From Chryseobacterium oranimense (GTDB taxonomy: Bacteria > Bacteroidota > Bacteroidia > Flavobacteriales > Weeksellaceae), in NCBI RefSeq assembly GCF_025244725.1, contig NZ_CP104203.1, positions 1,922,001 through 1,986,000 on the forward strand: a DNA stretch of 64,000 nucleotides, written 5' to 3'. The notes beneath the pieces were generated by a model. That model was not told where the DNA came from and searched no databases. It saw only the letters and a list, made by a program, of their open reading frames with translations. Both the position numbers and the translations under genes were made by a program. How positions within the stretch are numbered: the stretch's first letter is position 1; each line of letters opens with the position of its first letter. Positions 34,585 through 43,192 of this stretch are shown here, one piece after another.

Positions 34585-37323
34585 TTACTGTATTATCAAT
34601 TTTAAAGTAAATAATTTTCTCGAGTGAACTTTTACAAAATACACTCCTTTTGGAAGATTTTCGTTCACCAGAGAGAATCGCTGGTTATTGATGTTTTTTG
34701 ATTCATACAAAAGTTGTCCTGATGCGGAAACTAATTCAATTTTATCAATAGGATAATCACTTTTGATGAATGTAGGTTCGCCTGGCCTTGTAGGGTTCGG
34801 GTACAGAACTACATTTTTCTCTGTACTTTTTACCTCTTCTGTTCCCAGGGTTCCGGCTATCACCTGAAATTCCTTTCTGTTGGATACTTCGGTATAAGAA
34901 TCATTGGTAAACATTACCATATAATAATTCCCCGGTGTTGCAGGAAGCGCTGTTCCCTGGATTGTTTTTGTTCCTTGGGTAACTCCATCAAAATAGGTAT
35001 AGGAAACAAAATTATCGTCCGGCGTCTGGATACTCTGAGGATAAATTCCCAGCCAGTCTTTGATGATTCCCGGAGAGTCCGTCCATGAAGCCGTGATGTT
35101 TTCACCTAATGTATAAACAGGTTTGTTGATCCATAATTCCGTGACAATATCTCCTACTTTAAAAAATACCTTGTCCCCGATTCCTGTATATCCGTCTTCA
35201 AGCAGATACTGGGCATAGTAATATCCTTTCGGAAGACCCGTGAAATTCAATGTTCCTGAAAGGGTAGAAACATAGCTCCATTTAATAGAAGCATTGGTTC
35301 CGGGCGTCTGTCCCATTTTGTAAATCCCGATCCAGTCTTTTACCAGATTCGGTCCGTTGCTGTAATTTATAACAACTGTTCCTCCTACAGGATAAGTATC
35401 AGCTGTGGTCTGCAATACTACTTTCGGGCCTACATAGAAGCTTTTTCTCGGGGTAATTTCTGTGTAGCCGTTGTTTGCAAAGAACCCTGCAAAATACTGA
35501 CCTTTGTTAGCAAGGCCATTTGGAAAAACAGCTGTTCCTGCCGTCTGGCCGTTGGTATAAAGGAAACTTTGAGAAGTTGTTGTTGCCGGTGTTTGTCCTT
35601 TCTTGTAAATTCCTACCCAGTCCTGCTGATTTCCAGGTCCTCCTGTGTAAGTGGCTGTTATCGCTTCATTTTGAGTATATTCAGTTTTATCTAATGCAAA
35701 TGTTGGATTGGAAACAACACTTCCTGACACTTCAAACTGCTTTACATCACTCCAGTCGCTCCACTCCAGGTTTCTGTCCCTGTAACGAACCTTTACGTAA
35801 TAGAGTCCGTTTGAAATAGAGTTCGCGGCAATGGTTGCTTTTGTGATATCAACTCCGGCATTCAAGTTTTTAGTTCTGTCCGGTGTTCCGTTTCCGTCTT
35901 TTCCGAACCAGTTTTCGTAATCACGGTAAAATTCTTTTTCAATTACTGAAAAATTGGATGCCTTACTGATTAAAAACTGCGTAGTATTCAGCAATTCTCC
36001 GTTAGAAGAGGCAAATGCACTTCCATCCAATGTCAAAGGTAAAGTTACCGGTGCAGAAAAAGTATTGGTAACAGAAGGTTTTGAAGGTTTTGGCTGATTT
36101 TTATACCTGTGGAAAGTATCTACCAGCTCATTGTATTTTCTGTTATAAACTCCTCCTATGGAATAACATTCTATATCCACTTTTCCGGTCTGCACATCTA
36201 CTTCCACGATCTGGTAAGTCCAGTCTGTCAGCGTTTTCTGCACATCATCGAAATCCTGCTCATTCGACATTCCCCAGTACTGGTCCCATGCTGTTCCTCC
36301 GGAAATAATCTGGTAATTCGGGGTATCTTTCAGCTGGCCTCTGTGGTATAAATGATGGTGGGCTCCAACGTGCATCAAATACTTATTTGAAGTTGTCAGT
36401 AACGGTACTGCATTGTTTCTCACCCAGGTAGAAATATCTCCTACGTACTGCTCTGCCTGATATGGTCTGTGGCTCAGGGAAATGATCCAGTCTACTGTAG
36501 GATCTGCATTAGCTTCATTTAAAATTTGTGAAAGCCACGTCTGCTGTGCTGTTCCTGTATGTTCTGAACTTAAGCTTATAAACAGGACATTTCCTGCCTG
36601 CTGTGCATAATAATTCTCATTCCCTGAACTGATATTTTTGTATTTGATTTCATCAATATAGAAATGGGCATAGTAGGAATTCATCCCAAGTGTTCCATAA
36701 GTTTCGTGATTTCCTACCGTTGTCTGAATAGGAAGATAAGGTGATAATTTGATATTCTTTTTAAAGTGAACATTTTCATAATGATCCAGTGTTCCTACAT
36801 CCACCTGATCCCCTACCATAAAGGTAAGCGCTACATTATCTGAAGGATCGGAACCGGCTCCGAATTTCTGCTTCAGCTTTTTGAATGCATTTAAAGTAAG
36901 TGAATCATACCTCGGTTCTGCTTTGATCTGGTTGTCTCCCATGATCAGGAAACGTATTTTACCATCTGCGGTAGCAGCCTGTCCCGGCAAAGGCAGAGTT
37001 CTGAAATTATAAATTGCTGACTCGCTGGTTCCTGTTTTTATTTTATAATAGTATTTCGTATTCGGCTGCAGGCTGGTGATCTTTGCCGTGTGGTAATAAT
37101 AGTTGTTGTTATAGCCGGTATCGGAGAAAATGTTGGTGGTTCCGGTGACAGTTACATTGAGACTGGTTGGAGACGTTCCATAAATTACGGTGGTTTCATT
37201 GTTGGAAGCTGTTTTCCAGTTGACAATCATTGAGCTCGGCGTAGGGTTCTGCAGGTAAGGAAACAATGCCTGCCCGAATGCCATCTGGACGGCAAAACAG
37301 AAAAAGAAGAAATAGTGTTTCAT
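34585..37323 (-). CDS. secreted metallophosphoesterase with fibronectin-type and T9SS sorting domains
   Basis: A 912-residue secreted protein. A signal peptide (about 1-17, ending MAFGQ) precedes a fibronectin-like purple acid phosphatase N domain (about 20-110). The metallophosphoesterase core shows GDNQ, GDQVD, GNHETYG, HRPYQ and GAHHHLYH in order. About three repeated beta-sandwich modules follow (each with NYSNGP- or TGGPGNQQDW-like GIYKKGQTP segments), and the last 80 residues form a T9SS type A sorting domain (VLYPNPTRPGEP to GVYFVKVHSRKLFTLKLI). It should be a cell-surface phosphohydrolase; the natural substrate is unknown. Confidence 0.92.
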   Translation of the reverse strand: MKHYFFFFCFAVQMAFGQALFPYLQNPTPSSMIVNWKTASNNETTVIYGTSPTSLNVTVTGTTNIFSDTGYNNNYYYHTAKITSLQPNTKYYYKIKTGTSESAIYNFRTLPLPGQAATADGKIRFLIMGDNQIKAEPRYDSLTLNAFKKLKQKFGAGSDPSDNVALTFMVGDQVDVGTLDHYENVHFKKNIKLSPYLPIQTTVGNHETYGTLGMNSYYAHFYIDEIKYKNISSGNENYYAQQAGNVLFISLSSEHTGTAQQTWLSQILNEANADPTVDWIISLSHRPYQAEQYVGDISTWVRNNAVPLLTTSNKYLMHVGAHHHLYHRGQLKDTPNYQIISGGTAWDQYWGMSNEQDFDDVQKTLTDWTYQIVEVDVQTGKVDIECYSIGGVYNRKYNELVDTFHRYKNQPKPSKPSVTNTFSAPVTLPLTLDGSAFASSNGELLNTTQFLISKASNFSVIEKEFYRDYENWFGKDGNGTPDRTKNLNAGVDITKATIAANSISNGLYYVKVRYRDRNLEWSDWSDVKQFEVSGSVVSNPTFALDKTEYTQNEAITATYTGGPGNQQDWVGIYKKGQTPATTTSQSFLYTNGQTAGTAVFPNGLANKGQYFAGFFANNGYTEITPRKSFYVGPKVVLQTTADTYPVGGTVVINYSNGPNLVKDWIGIYKMGQTPGTNASIKWSYVSTLSGTLNFTGLPKGYYYAQYLLEDGYTGIGDKVFFKVGDIVTELWINKPVYTLGENITASWTDSPGIIKDWLGIYPQSIQTPDDNFVSYTYFDGVTQGTKTIQGTALPATPGNYYMVMFTNDSYTEVSNRKEFQVIAGTLGTEEVKSTEKNVVLYPNPTRPGEPTFIKSDYPIDKIELVSASGQLLYESKNINNQRFSLVNENLPKGVYFVKVHSRKLFTLKLIIQ

Positions 37324-37351
37324 AGTTATTTACTTTTTATAGATTTGCAAA

Positions 37352-37377
37352 TCAGATTTTTAAAAAATAATCTGATC
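37352..37377. repeat. ATCAGATT/AATCTGAT inverted repeat in leader of metallophosphoesterase gene
   Basis: ATCAGATT and AATCTGAT face each other between the -7 box and the ATG on the minus strand, so the mRNA leader may fold. A related CTGATCTGATTTTT continues at 37373-37385. Confidence 0.5.
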
Positions 37378-37394
37378 TGATTTTTAATTTCGGG

Positions 37395-37402
37395 CAAAAG
37401 TA
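37395..37402 (-). promoter_or_regulatory. -7 promoter box (TACTTTTG) of metallophosphoesterase gene
   Basis: An exact TAnnTTTG match on the minus strand about 72 bases before the ATG. Confidence 0.5.
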
Positions 37403-37501
37403 GATTTCCTATATAAACTGCGTCAGATGGGAATTTAAAATAACTGTTAAATTTGGGGCAAATTTTGAGTAAAAAAATTATAGTTTTTAGCACATTAAAT
37501 A

Positions 37502-37534
37502 TTTGGTGGAATCAAAAACTATTTTGTATCTTTG
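37502..37534 (+). promoter_or_regulatory. rplS promoter: TTTG at -33 and TATCTTTG at -7
   Basis: TTTG (37502-37505) and TATCTTTG (37527-37534) are separated by 21 bases, matching the Bacteroidetes consensus. The leader to the rplS ATG is about 65 bases. Confidence 0.75.
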
Positions 37535-37603
37535 CGACCTGTTATTCAACCTCTGACGAAGAACGTGTAAGTTGCTTAGCTTTAACATTTTATTTTATTA
37601 AAA

Positions 37604-37960
37604 ATGGATTTATTAAAGTACGTACAAGATCAGTACATTACTAAAAAAGATTTCCCTGAATTCAAAGCAGGAGACACAATTACTGTGTATTACGAGATTA
37701 AAGAAGGACAGAAGACAAGAACTCAGTTCTTCAAAGGTACCGTTATCCAATTAAGAGGTACTGGAGCTACAAAAACATTTACCATCAGAAAAATGAGTGG
37801 TGATGTAGGTGTAGAGAGAGTATTCCCGATCAACATGCCTGCACTTCAAAAAATTGAAGTTGACAGAAAAGGTAGAGTTAGAAGATCTAGAATTTATTAC
37901 TTCAGAAACCTTAGAGGTAAGAAAGCTAGAATCAAAGATGCTGCTTACAAGAAAAAGTAA
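37604..37960 (+). CDS. rplS: 50S ribosomal protein L19
   Basis: A 118-residue protein of the L19 family, located at the 30S-50S interface. The conserved GDTITVYYEIKEGQKTRTQF and the core FKGTVIQLRGTGATKTFTIRK are complete, and the C terminus RRSRIYYFRNLRGKKARIK is typical. The TATCTTTG promoter and downstream hairpin make it a single-gene unit. In many bacteria rplS follows rimM and trmD, but not here, which is usual in this phylum. Confidence 0.97.
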   Translation: MDLLKYVQDQYITKKDFPEFKAGDTITVYYEIKEGQKTRTQFFKGTVIQLRGTGATKTFTIRKMSGDVGVERVFPINMPALQKIEVDRKGRVRRSRIYYFRNLRGKKARIKDAAYKKK

Positions 37961-37979
37961 TTCAGACAACAATACATAC

Positions 37980-38020
37980 AAAAAGAGATTATCTGCTTCA
38001 GATAGTCTCTTTTTATTTTA
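37980..38020 (+). terminator. intrinsic terminator of rplS
   Basis: A 16-bp stem with one mismatch, AAAAAGAGATTATCTG (37980-37995) / CAGATAGTCTCTTTTT (37999-38014), followed by T-rich sequence. Confidence 0.8.
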
Positions 38021-38110
38021 TCATTATGATGCGTTGAAGTTGTTGTGTGATTTTTAATGCAGAGTTTAATTACCGTTTAATTTTACTTTTTAGCAGGAAT
38101 CAATGTAATC

Positions 38111-39106
38111 TTATTTAATAAAATCATACAAAGCACTAAAAAACTTTGGATACACTTCTACATGCGGAAGATGTCCTACATTTTCAAGTTCAACAAGTTT
38201 AGAACCGGCAATTTCCTGCTGGGTCTTTTTTCCTAATTCCTGATACTGCCCCATTTTAGGCTGCAAATCTTTAGGCGCCCTGTCCTTTCCTATTGCAGTT
38301 CTGTCCCTTGTGCCAATGATAAGTAATGTAGGAACTTTGATATTTTTAAACTCATAACAAACGGGCTGGTTGTAAATCATATCTGAAGTAAGTGCTGCAT
38401 CCCAGGCCACCTGCGGATAATCTTTATGCAAGGTCCACCCTGCAATAAGATCGAGCCACGGCTGATATTCTTCTTTCCATTTGTTATCATAATAGAATTT
38501 TAACTGATACGCTTTATAGGTTTCGGCAGTATTTTTCAGCTCGGACTGATACGCCTGATCAATAGTCTGATAGGCAGCAAACGTTTTATAATCTTCCAGG
38601 CCAATAGGATTCTCGAGAATCAGCTTCTGAACCTTTTCAGGATAAAGAAGGGTAAATCTTGCAGCTACCATTCCGCCCATTGAATGTCCCAGGACTATTG
38701 TTTTATCAATCCCCAGTTTATCCAATATCGCTTTTGTGTTTTCAGCAAGCTGGGAGAAAGAAAACTGGTAGCTTTTAGGCTTCGAAGACTTACCAAACCC
38801 GATCTGATCCGGAATAATAACCCTAAATCCTTTATCAGAGAGGTCTTTTGCGGTCTTTTCCCAATAGGCACCATTAAAGTTCTTTCCGTGAAGAAGCATG
38901 ATTGTTTTCCCATTGGATTGCTGTGGCCGCACATCCATATAAGCCATTTTTAGTAAATTGTCCTGCGATTTGAGATCGATAAAATGAACTTCGTAAGGAT
39001 ATTTATATTCGGATAGCATAGCATCCAGGGGTTTTATCTGTGAAAATAAAAAGGCTGGCACCGCGACAAGCATAATGCCTGATGTTATCTTTCTGAAATA
39101 TTTCAT
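38111..39106 (-). CDS. alpha/beta fold hydrolase
   Basis: A 331-residue secreted hydrolase. A signal peptide (about 1-22, ending FLFSQ) leads to LLHGKNFNGAYWE, with the HG oxyanion-hole motif, and to the nucleophile S142 in VLGHSMGGM. The acid is probably D271 (LIIGTRDRTA) and the histidine lies in GHLPHVEVYP. The substrate is unknown; the family includes proline iminopeptidases and epoxide hydrolases. A degenerate hairpin lies between it and the EamA transporter gene upstream. Confidence 0.9.
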   Translation of the reverse strand: MKYFRKITSGIMLVAVPAFLFSQIKPLDAMLSEYKYPYEVHFIDLKSQDNLLKMAYMDVRPQQSNGKTIMLLHGKNFNGAYWEKTAKDLSDKGFRVIIPDQIGFGKSSKPKSYQFSFSQLAENTKAILDKLGIDKTIVLGHSMGGMVAARFTLLYPEKVQKLILENPIGLEDYKTFAAYQTIDQAYQSELKNTAETYKAYQLKFYYDNKWKEEYQPWLDLIAGWTLHKDYPQVAWDAALTSDMIYNQPVCYEFKNIKVPTLLIIGTRDRTAIGKDRAPKDLQPKMGQYQELGKKTQQEIAGSKLVELENVGHLPHVEVYPKFFSALYDFIK

Positions 39107-39138
39107 ATGACGTTTTTATTTAAAGTATTAAAATTAAA

Positions 39139-39163
39139 AAAACCGCTCCAAAAGGATCGGTTT
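39139..39163 (-). terminator. weak hairpin, probable terminator of EamA gene
   Basis: AAACCGCTCC pairs with GGATCGGTTT with one mismatch, over an AAAA loop; A/T-rich flanks. Confidence 0.5.
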
Positions 39164-39195
39164 CTAAGTATTTTTTTTAGTTTAATTTTATATTG

Positions 39196-40176
39196 TTAAG
39201 AAAATTCCACAGATTTCACTTCACTTCTGGATGGCAGATTCATGAGTACAATAGCAAAAAGAATAAGAATAATTCCTACCCATTGTATAAGTAAAACTTT
39301 TTCGCCTAATAGAACAAAAGCCATAGTTACAGACACAGGAAGTTCCAAAGATGAGACAATACTTCCCAATCCAAGTCCTGCATTCGGAAAGCCGATATTA
39401 AACAAAATAGGCGGAATGATGGTTCCAAATAAAGCCAGAACAAATCCGTATGTCCAGAATATTGAATAGTTAAATGAATGAATATGTTCCGTATTCTCTG
39501 TGAAGTTAAGGTATACTGATTTTAATCCTTCTGAATATAAAGGTCCGATCTGGGCAAAAAACAGAAATGCCATGACCACAACCGCTCCCCCACAAAGCAT
39601 AATAATACTTTTCCTGAACACCGGAAGATGTGTAGCCAGCGTATTGGATGTAAACATAGTCATCGTATAGGATGCTGCAGCCATTAATCCCCAAAAAACA
39701 CCATGCCAATCGAGCTCAATATCCATATTAACAAGGTTCGTAGCCAGTATAGTTCCTACAAGCACAATAATTACAGAAACTACTTTTCTCGCATTTGGCA
39801 GTTTTTTTTCTTTTATACTCTCCACTACAACACTGAACCAAACGGATTGCATCAGCAGCACAATGGCTATAGAAACATTAATATACTGAACTGCAATATA
39901 ATAGAAAAGACTGGTACACCCTAAAGATGTTCCTGCAAGAAGCAGCATTCTCACTTCTTTAGCGCTTGGTGACGAAAGTTTCTGCTTTGATGTAATAGTC
40001 TGGATAAAATTCAGGATTAATAGACCTACAAGTCCCAGCAAAAACTGTGAAGTAGTGACTTCTGATGTTGTAAAACCGTCATGATAAGCCATTTTCACAA
40101 ATGTCGCCAGCATTCCGTATATACTGGCCCCGATCCCTACGAATAAAACTCCCTTGAGTATATTTTTCTTCTTCAT
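39196..40176 (-). CDS. DMT superfamily transporter (EamA domain)
   Basis: A 326-residue membrane protein with ten predicted helices and two EamA repeats. Start chosen at the ATG 40176; an earlier TTG at 40197 lies inside the -7 promoter box TAACTTTG and can be excluded. The family exports amino acids, sugars or metabolites. No ligand can be deduced. It is a single gene; the paired N-terminal segment starts with KGVLFVGIGASIYGMLATF and the second repeat begins near residue 160. Confidence 0.88.
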   Translation of the reverse strand: MKKKNILKGVLFVGIGASIYGMLATFVKMAYHDGFTTSEVTTSQFLLGLVGLLILNFIQTITSKQKLSSPSAKEVRMLLLAGTSLGCTSLFYYIAVQYINVSIAIVLLMQSVWFSVVVESIKEKKLPNARKVVSVIIVLVGTILATNLVNMDIELDWHGVFWGLMAAASYTMTMFTSNTLATHLPVFRKSIIMLCGGAVVVMAFLFFAQIGPLYSEGLKSVYLNFTENTEHIHSFNYSIFWTYGFVLALFGTIIPPILFNIGFPNAGLGLGSIVSSLELPVSVTMAFVLLGEKVLLIQWVGIILILFAIVLMNLPSRSEVKSVEFS

Positions 40177-40194
40177 AATTTTTTTAACAGCCTG

Positions 40195-40202
40195 CAAAGT
40201 TA
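40195..40202 (-). promoter_or_regulatory. -7 promoter box (TAACTTTG) of EamA gene
   Basis: An exact TAnnTTTG match 19 bases before the ATG at 40176, excluding the upstream TTG as a start. Confidence 0.65.
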
Positions 40203-40253
40203 CAATATAATAATTGAAATTACAGGAGACGTCAATATGATAGATAAATAAAA

Positions 40254-40280
40254 TCGCCGCAAGCTTTGCTTGCGGCGACT
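40254..40280 (-). terminator. intrinsic terminator of the M36 peptidase gene
   Basis: A GC-rich 10-bp stem TCGCCGCAAG / CTTGCGGCGA with a T-rich tail on the minus strand. Confidence 0.85.
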
Positions 40281-40304
40281 CTCTGATAGAGATTATGTAA
40301 ATTA

Positions 40305-42911
40305 TTATTTCTTAACGATTACTTTAGAAGTAGCATCAATACCAAGACCCTTAACTTTTACCATATAGGTTCCGTTGACAAGGTTACTTGTAGAAACTGC
40401 TTTTTTAGCATCCGGTGAAATTTTATCTTCCGAAGAAACCAGTTTTCCGGACATATCATAGATTTCAAGGCTTACTTTTCCGATAGTACTGCTTGGGAAG
40501 TTGATGAAGAATTCATCTTTGGCAGGATTCGGATAGATCGAAATCTTGTTTTTAACAGCATTTACTTCTTCTGTTGAAAGGGCAGAACAACCTTCAGGAA
40601 GGGTAAAGCTTTCAGTCTGATCATTGATATCGTTTGCAAGACCTGCAGAAGCTCCTGCTCCCAGACCTCTTTTTGCAAATACTCTCCAGATCATACATTT
40701 ATCAACTCCTCCCGTTGTAGCAAGCTCAGCCTGAAGAATAGCATCTCTTCCGTTAATGAAAGTAGGATTACATGTCTGTAGTTTCAATGCATTGGTTACC
40801 AGCTGAAGTACTCTCGCACTTCCACTGTTTGCATTAGCCGTTACATCTGATGCGTATCCGTATTTTTCAACGTATTTCCAGTGCAGATCCCAAAGCATGG
40901 TTGCCCATACAAATCCTATAGAATGCACATCCGGAACAAGAACATTGTTTTGGTTGGTATATTCCATTCCGTTGGTATCTCCATAAGTATAATCGTTTAT
41001 AGCAAAATCAGGAGAATACTTGGCAGGTCTGATACCCAAACCTGTAGTAGGCTGTCCTATAGGATAAGTTCCCATACCTCTTGGAACTGAAGCATTGTCT
41101 CCAGCTTTATTTGTCAGCATTATTGCAAAGAAATCTGACCATCCCTCGCCCATCTGCTCTTTATCTGCATTTGAATTTAAACAGTTATATCCTGTCCCGG
41201 TTAATCTGTTGGAAATTCCATGACCATATTCGTGGGTAACGATACCATTATCGAAGCTTCCATCATATTTTGTATCTGCTCTCAGGTCTAAATTTACTGT
41301 TATAGCTGAAGCCAATTTACTTTTAATATATTCTCCTTCCGCATTGGTAATCAATATTGAAGGTATAGTAATTGTAGCATCGGTACCACCCATATTTATT
41401 AAGGTAGAGCCATTGGCAGTATTGTTATAAATAATTGCTCCGATAGCTCCTGCATTCTGTGCATTTTTCACTTTCAAAGCGAAACCGCAGTTTGTGCCAC
41501 CTCCTCTTTCTATCAGTCCAATTTTTCCTGTCAGTTCACCAGCAGGCAACGCTGTACAAGCATCAATAATACTTGCAAGCTTAACATCTCCATTTATTCC
41601 GACATCATTTAAAGCCGGTCCAAACTGAGCTGCACCTGCATTTACCACACGTGCAACTGCATCGGACGGAGCTTTATAGAATAGTTTACGGTTTGATCCC
41701 AGCCACAAATACATCTGCATAATTGGGTTATAATTATCCGGATAAGGAGCAAAATTGGCATTATTGAAACCTCCGCCATCCTGTGACTGTGCAAAAACCT
41801 CATCATCGTCAAGACCACCATTTCCAAAATTATTACTTTGGAAGTTTCTTGCAGGCTCTGTAAATCCGAATTTATAGAAAATATCGTGTACCATATTACT
41901 TATATAGAATAAGTTGGTAGTAGCAGCAGGTAAATTTACATACGTTAACGCGTTAGGATCATAAGCAAAATTAAAATTTCTTGTTGCTCCACCGTCTGGA
42001 GAAACTCCAAAAGTTTGTTCATTAGCGTCTTTATCATCGTACGCATATACATTGTTTCCTCTCGTGGTAGTGTAATGTGTAGTTACATTGGAATGCCATC
42101 CCTCAGGTGAAGAGGCTAAAATCCAAGGATTCGTAACTACGGCTCTGGAACCAAATGTAGGTGATTCTACCGGTAAAGGAAAAACATTATATGAAGCATT
42201 ATCCGGGGCTAAGGTAATCAGGTTACTGTTGTTTACAGGATATGAACTTTGATTCTGCGGTAATGATGCCATATGGTTTTCATCATGCGCATACGCTCCA
42301 TCATGAAAGTTACATGAAAGGTTAAGATCAAGCTTACTCAGGATTTTACCGGTATTTGCATCAACCAGAATATCCCAGTGGTTAGTTGTCTTAGGTACGT
42401 GAACCAGATATTCATAAACCAGTCTTAGGTTCTGAGATTCATCTGTGGCGTACATCAGTCGCTGCTTGGCTGCAGTTAATTTGTTAGGTCCTTTTTCGAA
42501 AAAATTCATGATCTGAAGCCTGGAAACTTCTTCAGTGCCTAAGTCTTCAGCAATTTTCTGTAATGCGGCTTCTTTCGTTATTCCTGCAGTAGCAGAAGTA
42601 ACTCCGTTGTAATCTTTTACAAAGTTATCAGTATAATAAACTACTTTATTATCCTTTACAAGTGCTGTTCCCGCGGTACCATACACCGGTAATCCGTTAT
42701 ACATCTGCTGGAATTTCACAACTTGCCCGTTCATTGACGTAGAATGATCAATATTGTCAATAGCAAAACCGGCAAGGTCATTTTTTTTATATTCTCTTGT
42801 TTTGTTTTGAGAAATATAATCTTTAACTAGCTTCTCGTTATCTTGTGAAAATAAAGAGGAAGGAAATACTGCAAATGCAGCAAATAAAAGAGGTAGAGTT
42901 ATTTTCTTCAT
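40305..42911 (-). CDS. M36 family metallopeptidase with T9SS sorting domain
   Basis: An 868-residue secreted protease. A signal peptide (about 1-22) and a fungalysin/thermolysin propeptide (about 50-200) precede the peptidase. The zinc motif is HEYGH (H560, H564, catalytic E561) with the third ligand in EQMGEGWSDF. A protease-associated (PA) domain is inserted before it (LKVKNAQNAGAIGAIIYNN). The last 85 residues are a T9SS type A sorting domain (ISIYPNPAKDEFFINF to GTYMVKVKGLG). It is likely a cell-surface or extracellular protein-degrading enzyme. The upstream region is A/T-rich without a clear promoter box. Confidence 0.94.
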   Translation of the reverse strand: MKKITLPLLFAAFAVFPSSLFSQDNEKLVKDYISQNKTREYKKNDLAGFAIDNIDHSTSMNGQVVKFQQMYNGLPVYGTAGTALVKDNKVVYYTDNFVKDYNGVTSATAGITKEAALQKIAEDLGTEEVSRLQIMNFFEKGPNKLTAAKQRLMYATDESQNLRLVYEYLVHVPKTTNHWDILVDANTGKILSKLDLNLSCNFHDGAYAHDENHMASLPQNQSSYPVNNSNLITLAPDNASYNVFPLPVESPTFGSRAVVTNPWILASSPEGWHSNVTTHYTTTRGNNVYAYDDKDANEQTFGVSPDGGATRNFNFAYDPNALTYVNLPAATTNLFYISNMVHDIFYKFGFTEPARNFQSNNFGNGGLDDDEVFAQSQDGGGFNNANFAPYPDNYNPIMQMYLWLGSNRKLFYKAPSDAVARVVNAGAAQFGPALNDVGINGDVKLASIIDACTALPAGELTGKIGLIERGGGTNCGFALKVKNAQNAGAIGAIIYNNTANGSTLINMGGTDATITIPSILITNAEGEYIKSKLASAITVNLDLRADTKYDGSFDNGIVTHEYGHGISNRLTGTGYNCLNSNADKEQMGEGWSDFFAIMLTNKAGDNASVPRGMGTYPIGQPTTGLGIRPAKYSPDFAINDYTYGDTNGMEYTNQNNVLVPDVHSIGFVWATMLWDLHWKYVEKYGYASDVTANANSGSARVLQLVTNALKLQTCNPTFINGRDAILQAELATTGGVDKCMIWRVFAKRGLGAGASAGLANDINDQTESFTLPEGCSALSTEEVNAVKNKISIYPNPAKDEFFINFPSSTIGKVSLEIYDMSGKLVSSEDKISPDAKKAVSTSNLVNGTYMVKVKGLGIDATSKVIVKK

Positions 42912-43147
42912 TTTTACTTATAAAGCCGCTAATTTACAAATAATTCACAATTAATATAATTTTTTAATCATTATTTAAAAAAATAAATTATTACAATAGA
43001 AAAAATCTCATTATAAGGATTTTTATCATTTCCGCAAACAGCTTACAACAGGCTTTTTTTCACAAAACATTATCCCGAAAATAATGTTAATCAATTATTT
43101 ATAACTGTATATGACAAATGATAATTTCAGAGAATAAGCCATAAAAA

Positions 43148-43169
43148 AAGCCGCTCAAATGAGCGGCTT
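43148..43169 (-). terminator. intrinsic terminator of rpsA
   Basis: A 9-bp stem AAGCCGCTC / GAGCGGCTT with a 4-base loop and a T run on the minus strand. Confidence 0.9.
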
Positions 43170-43192
43170 CATTATTATCAATGGTTCAAAGA

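Noticed and set aside
34491..34610. Possible 39-codon membrane peptide after the DUF3667 gene
   Set aside because: It reads straight through the strong bidirectional terminator at 34537-34566, so translation is unlikely.
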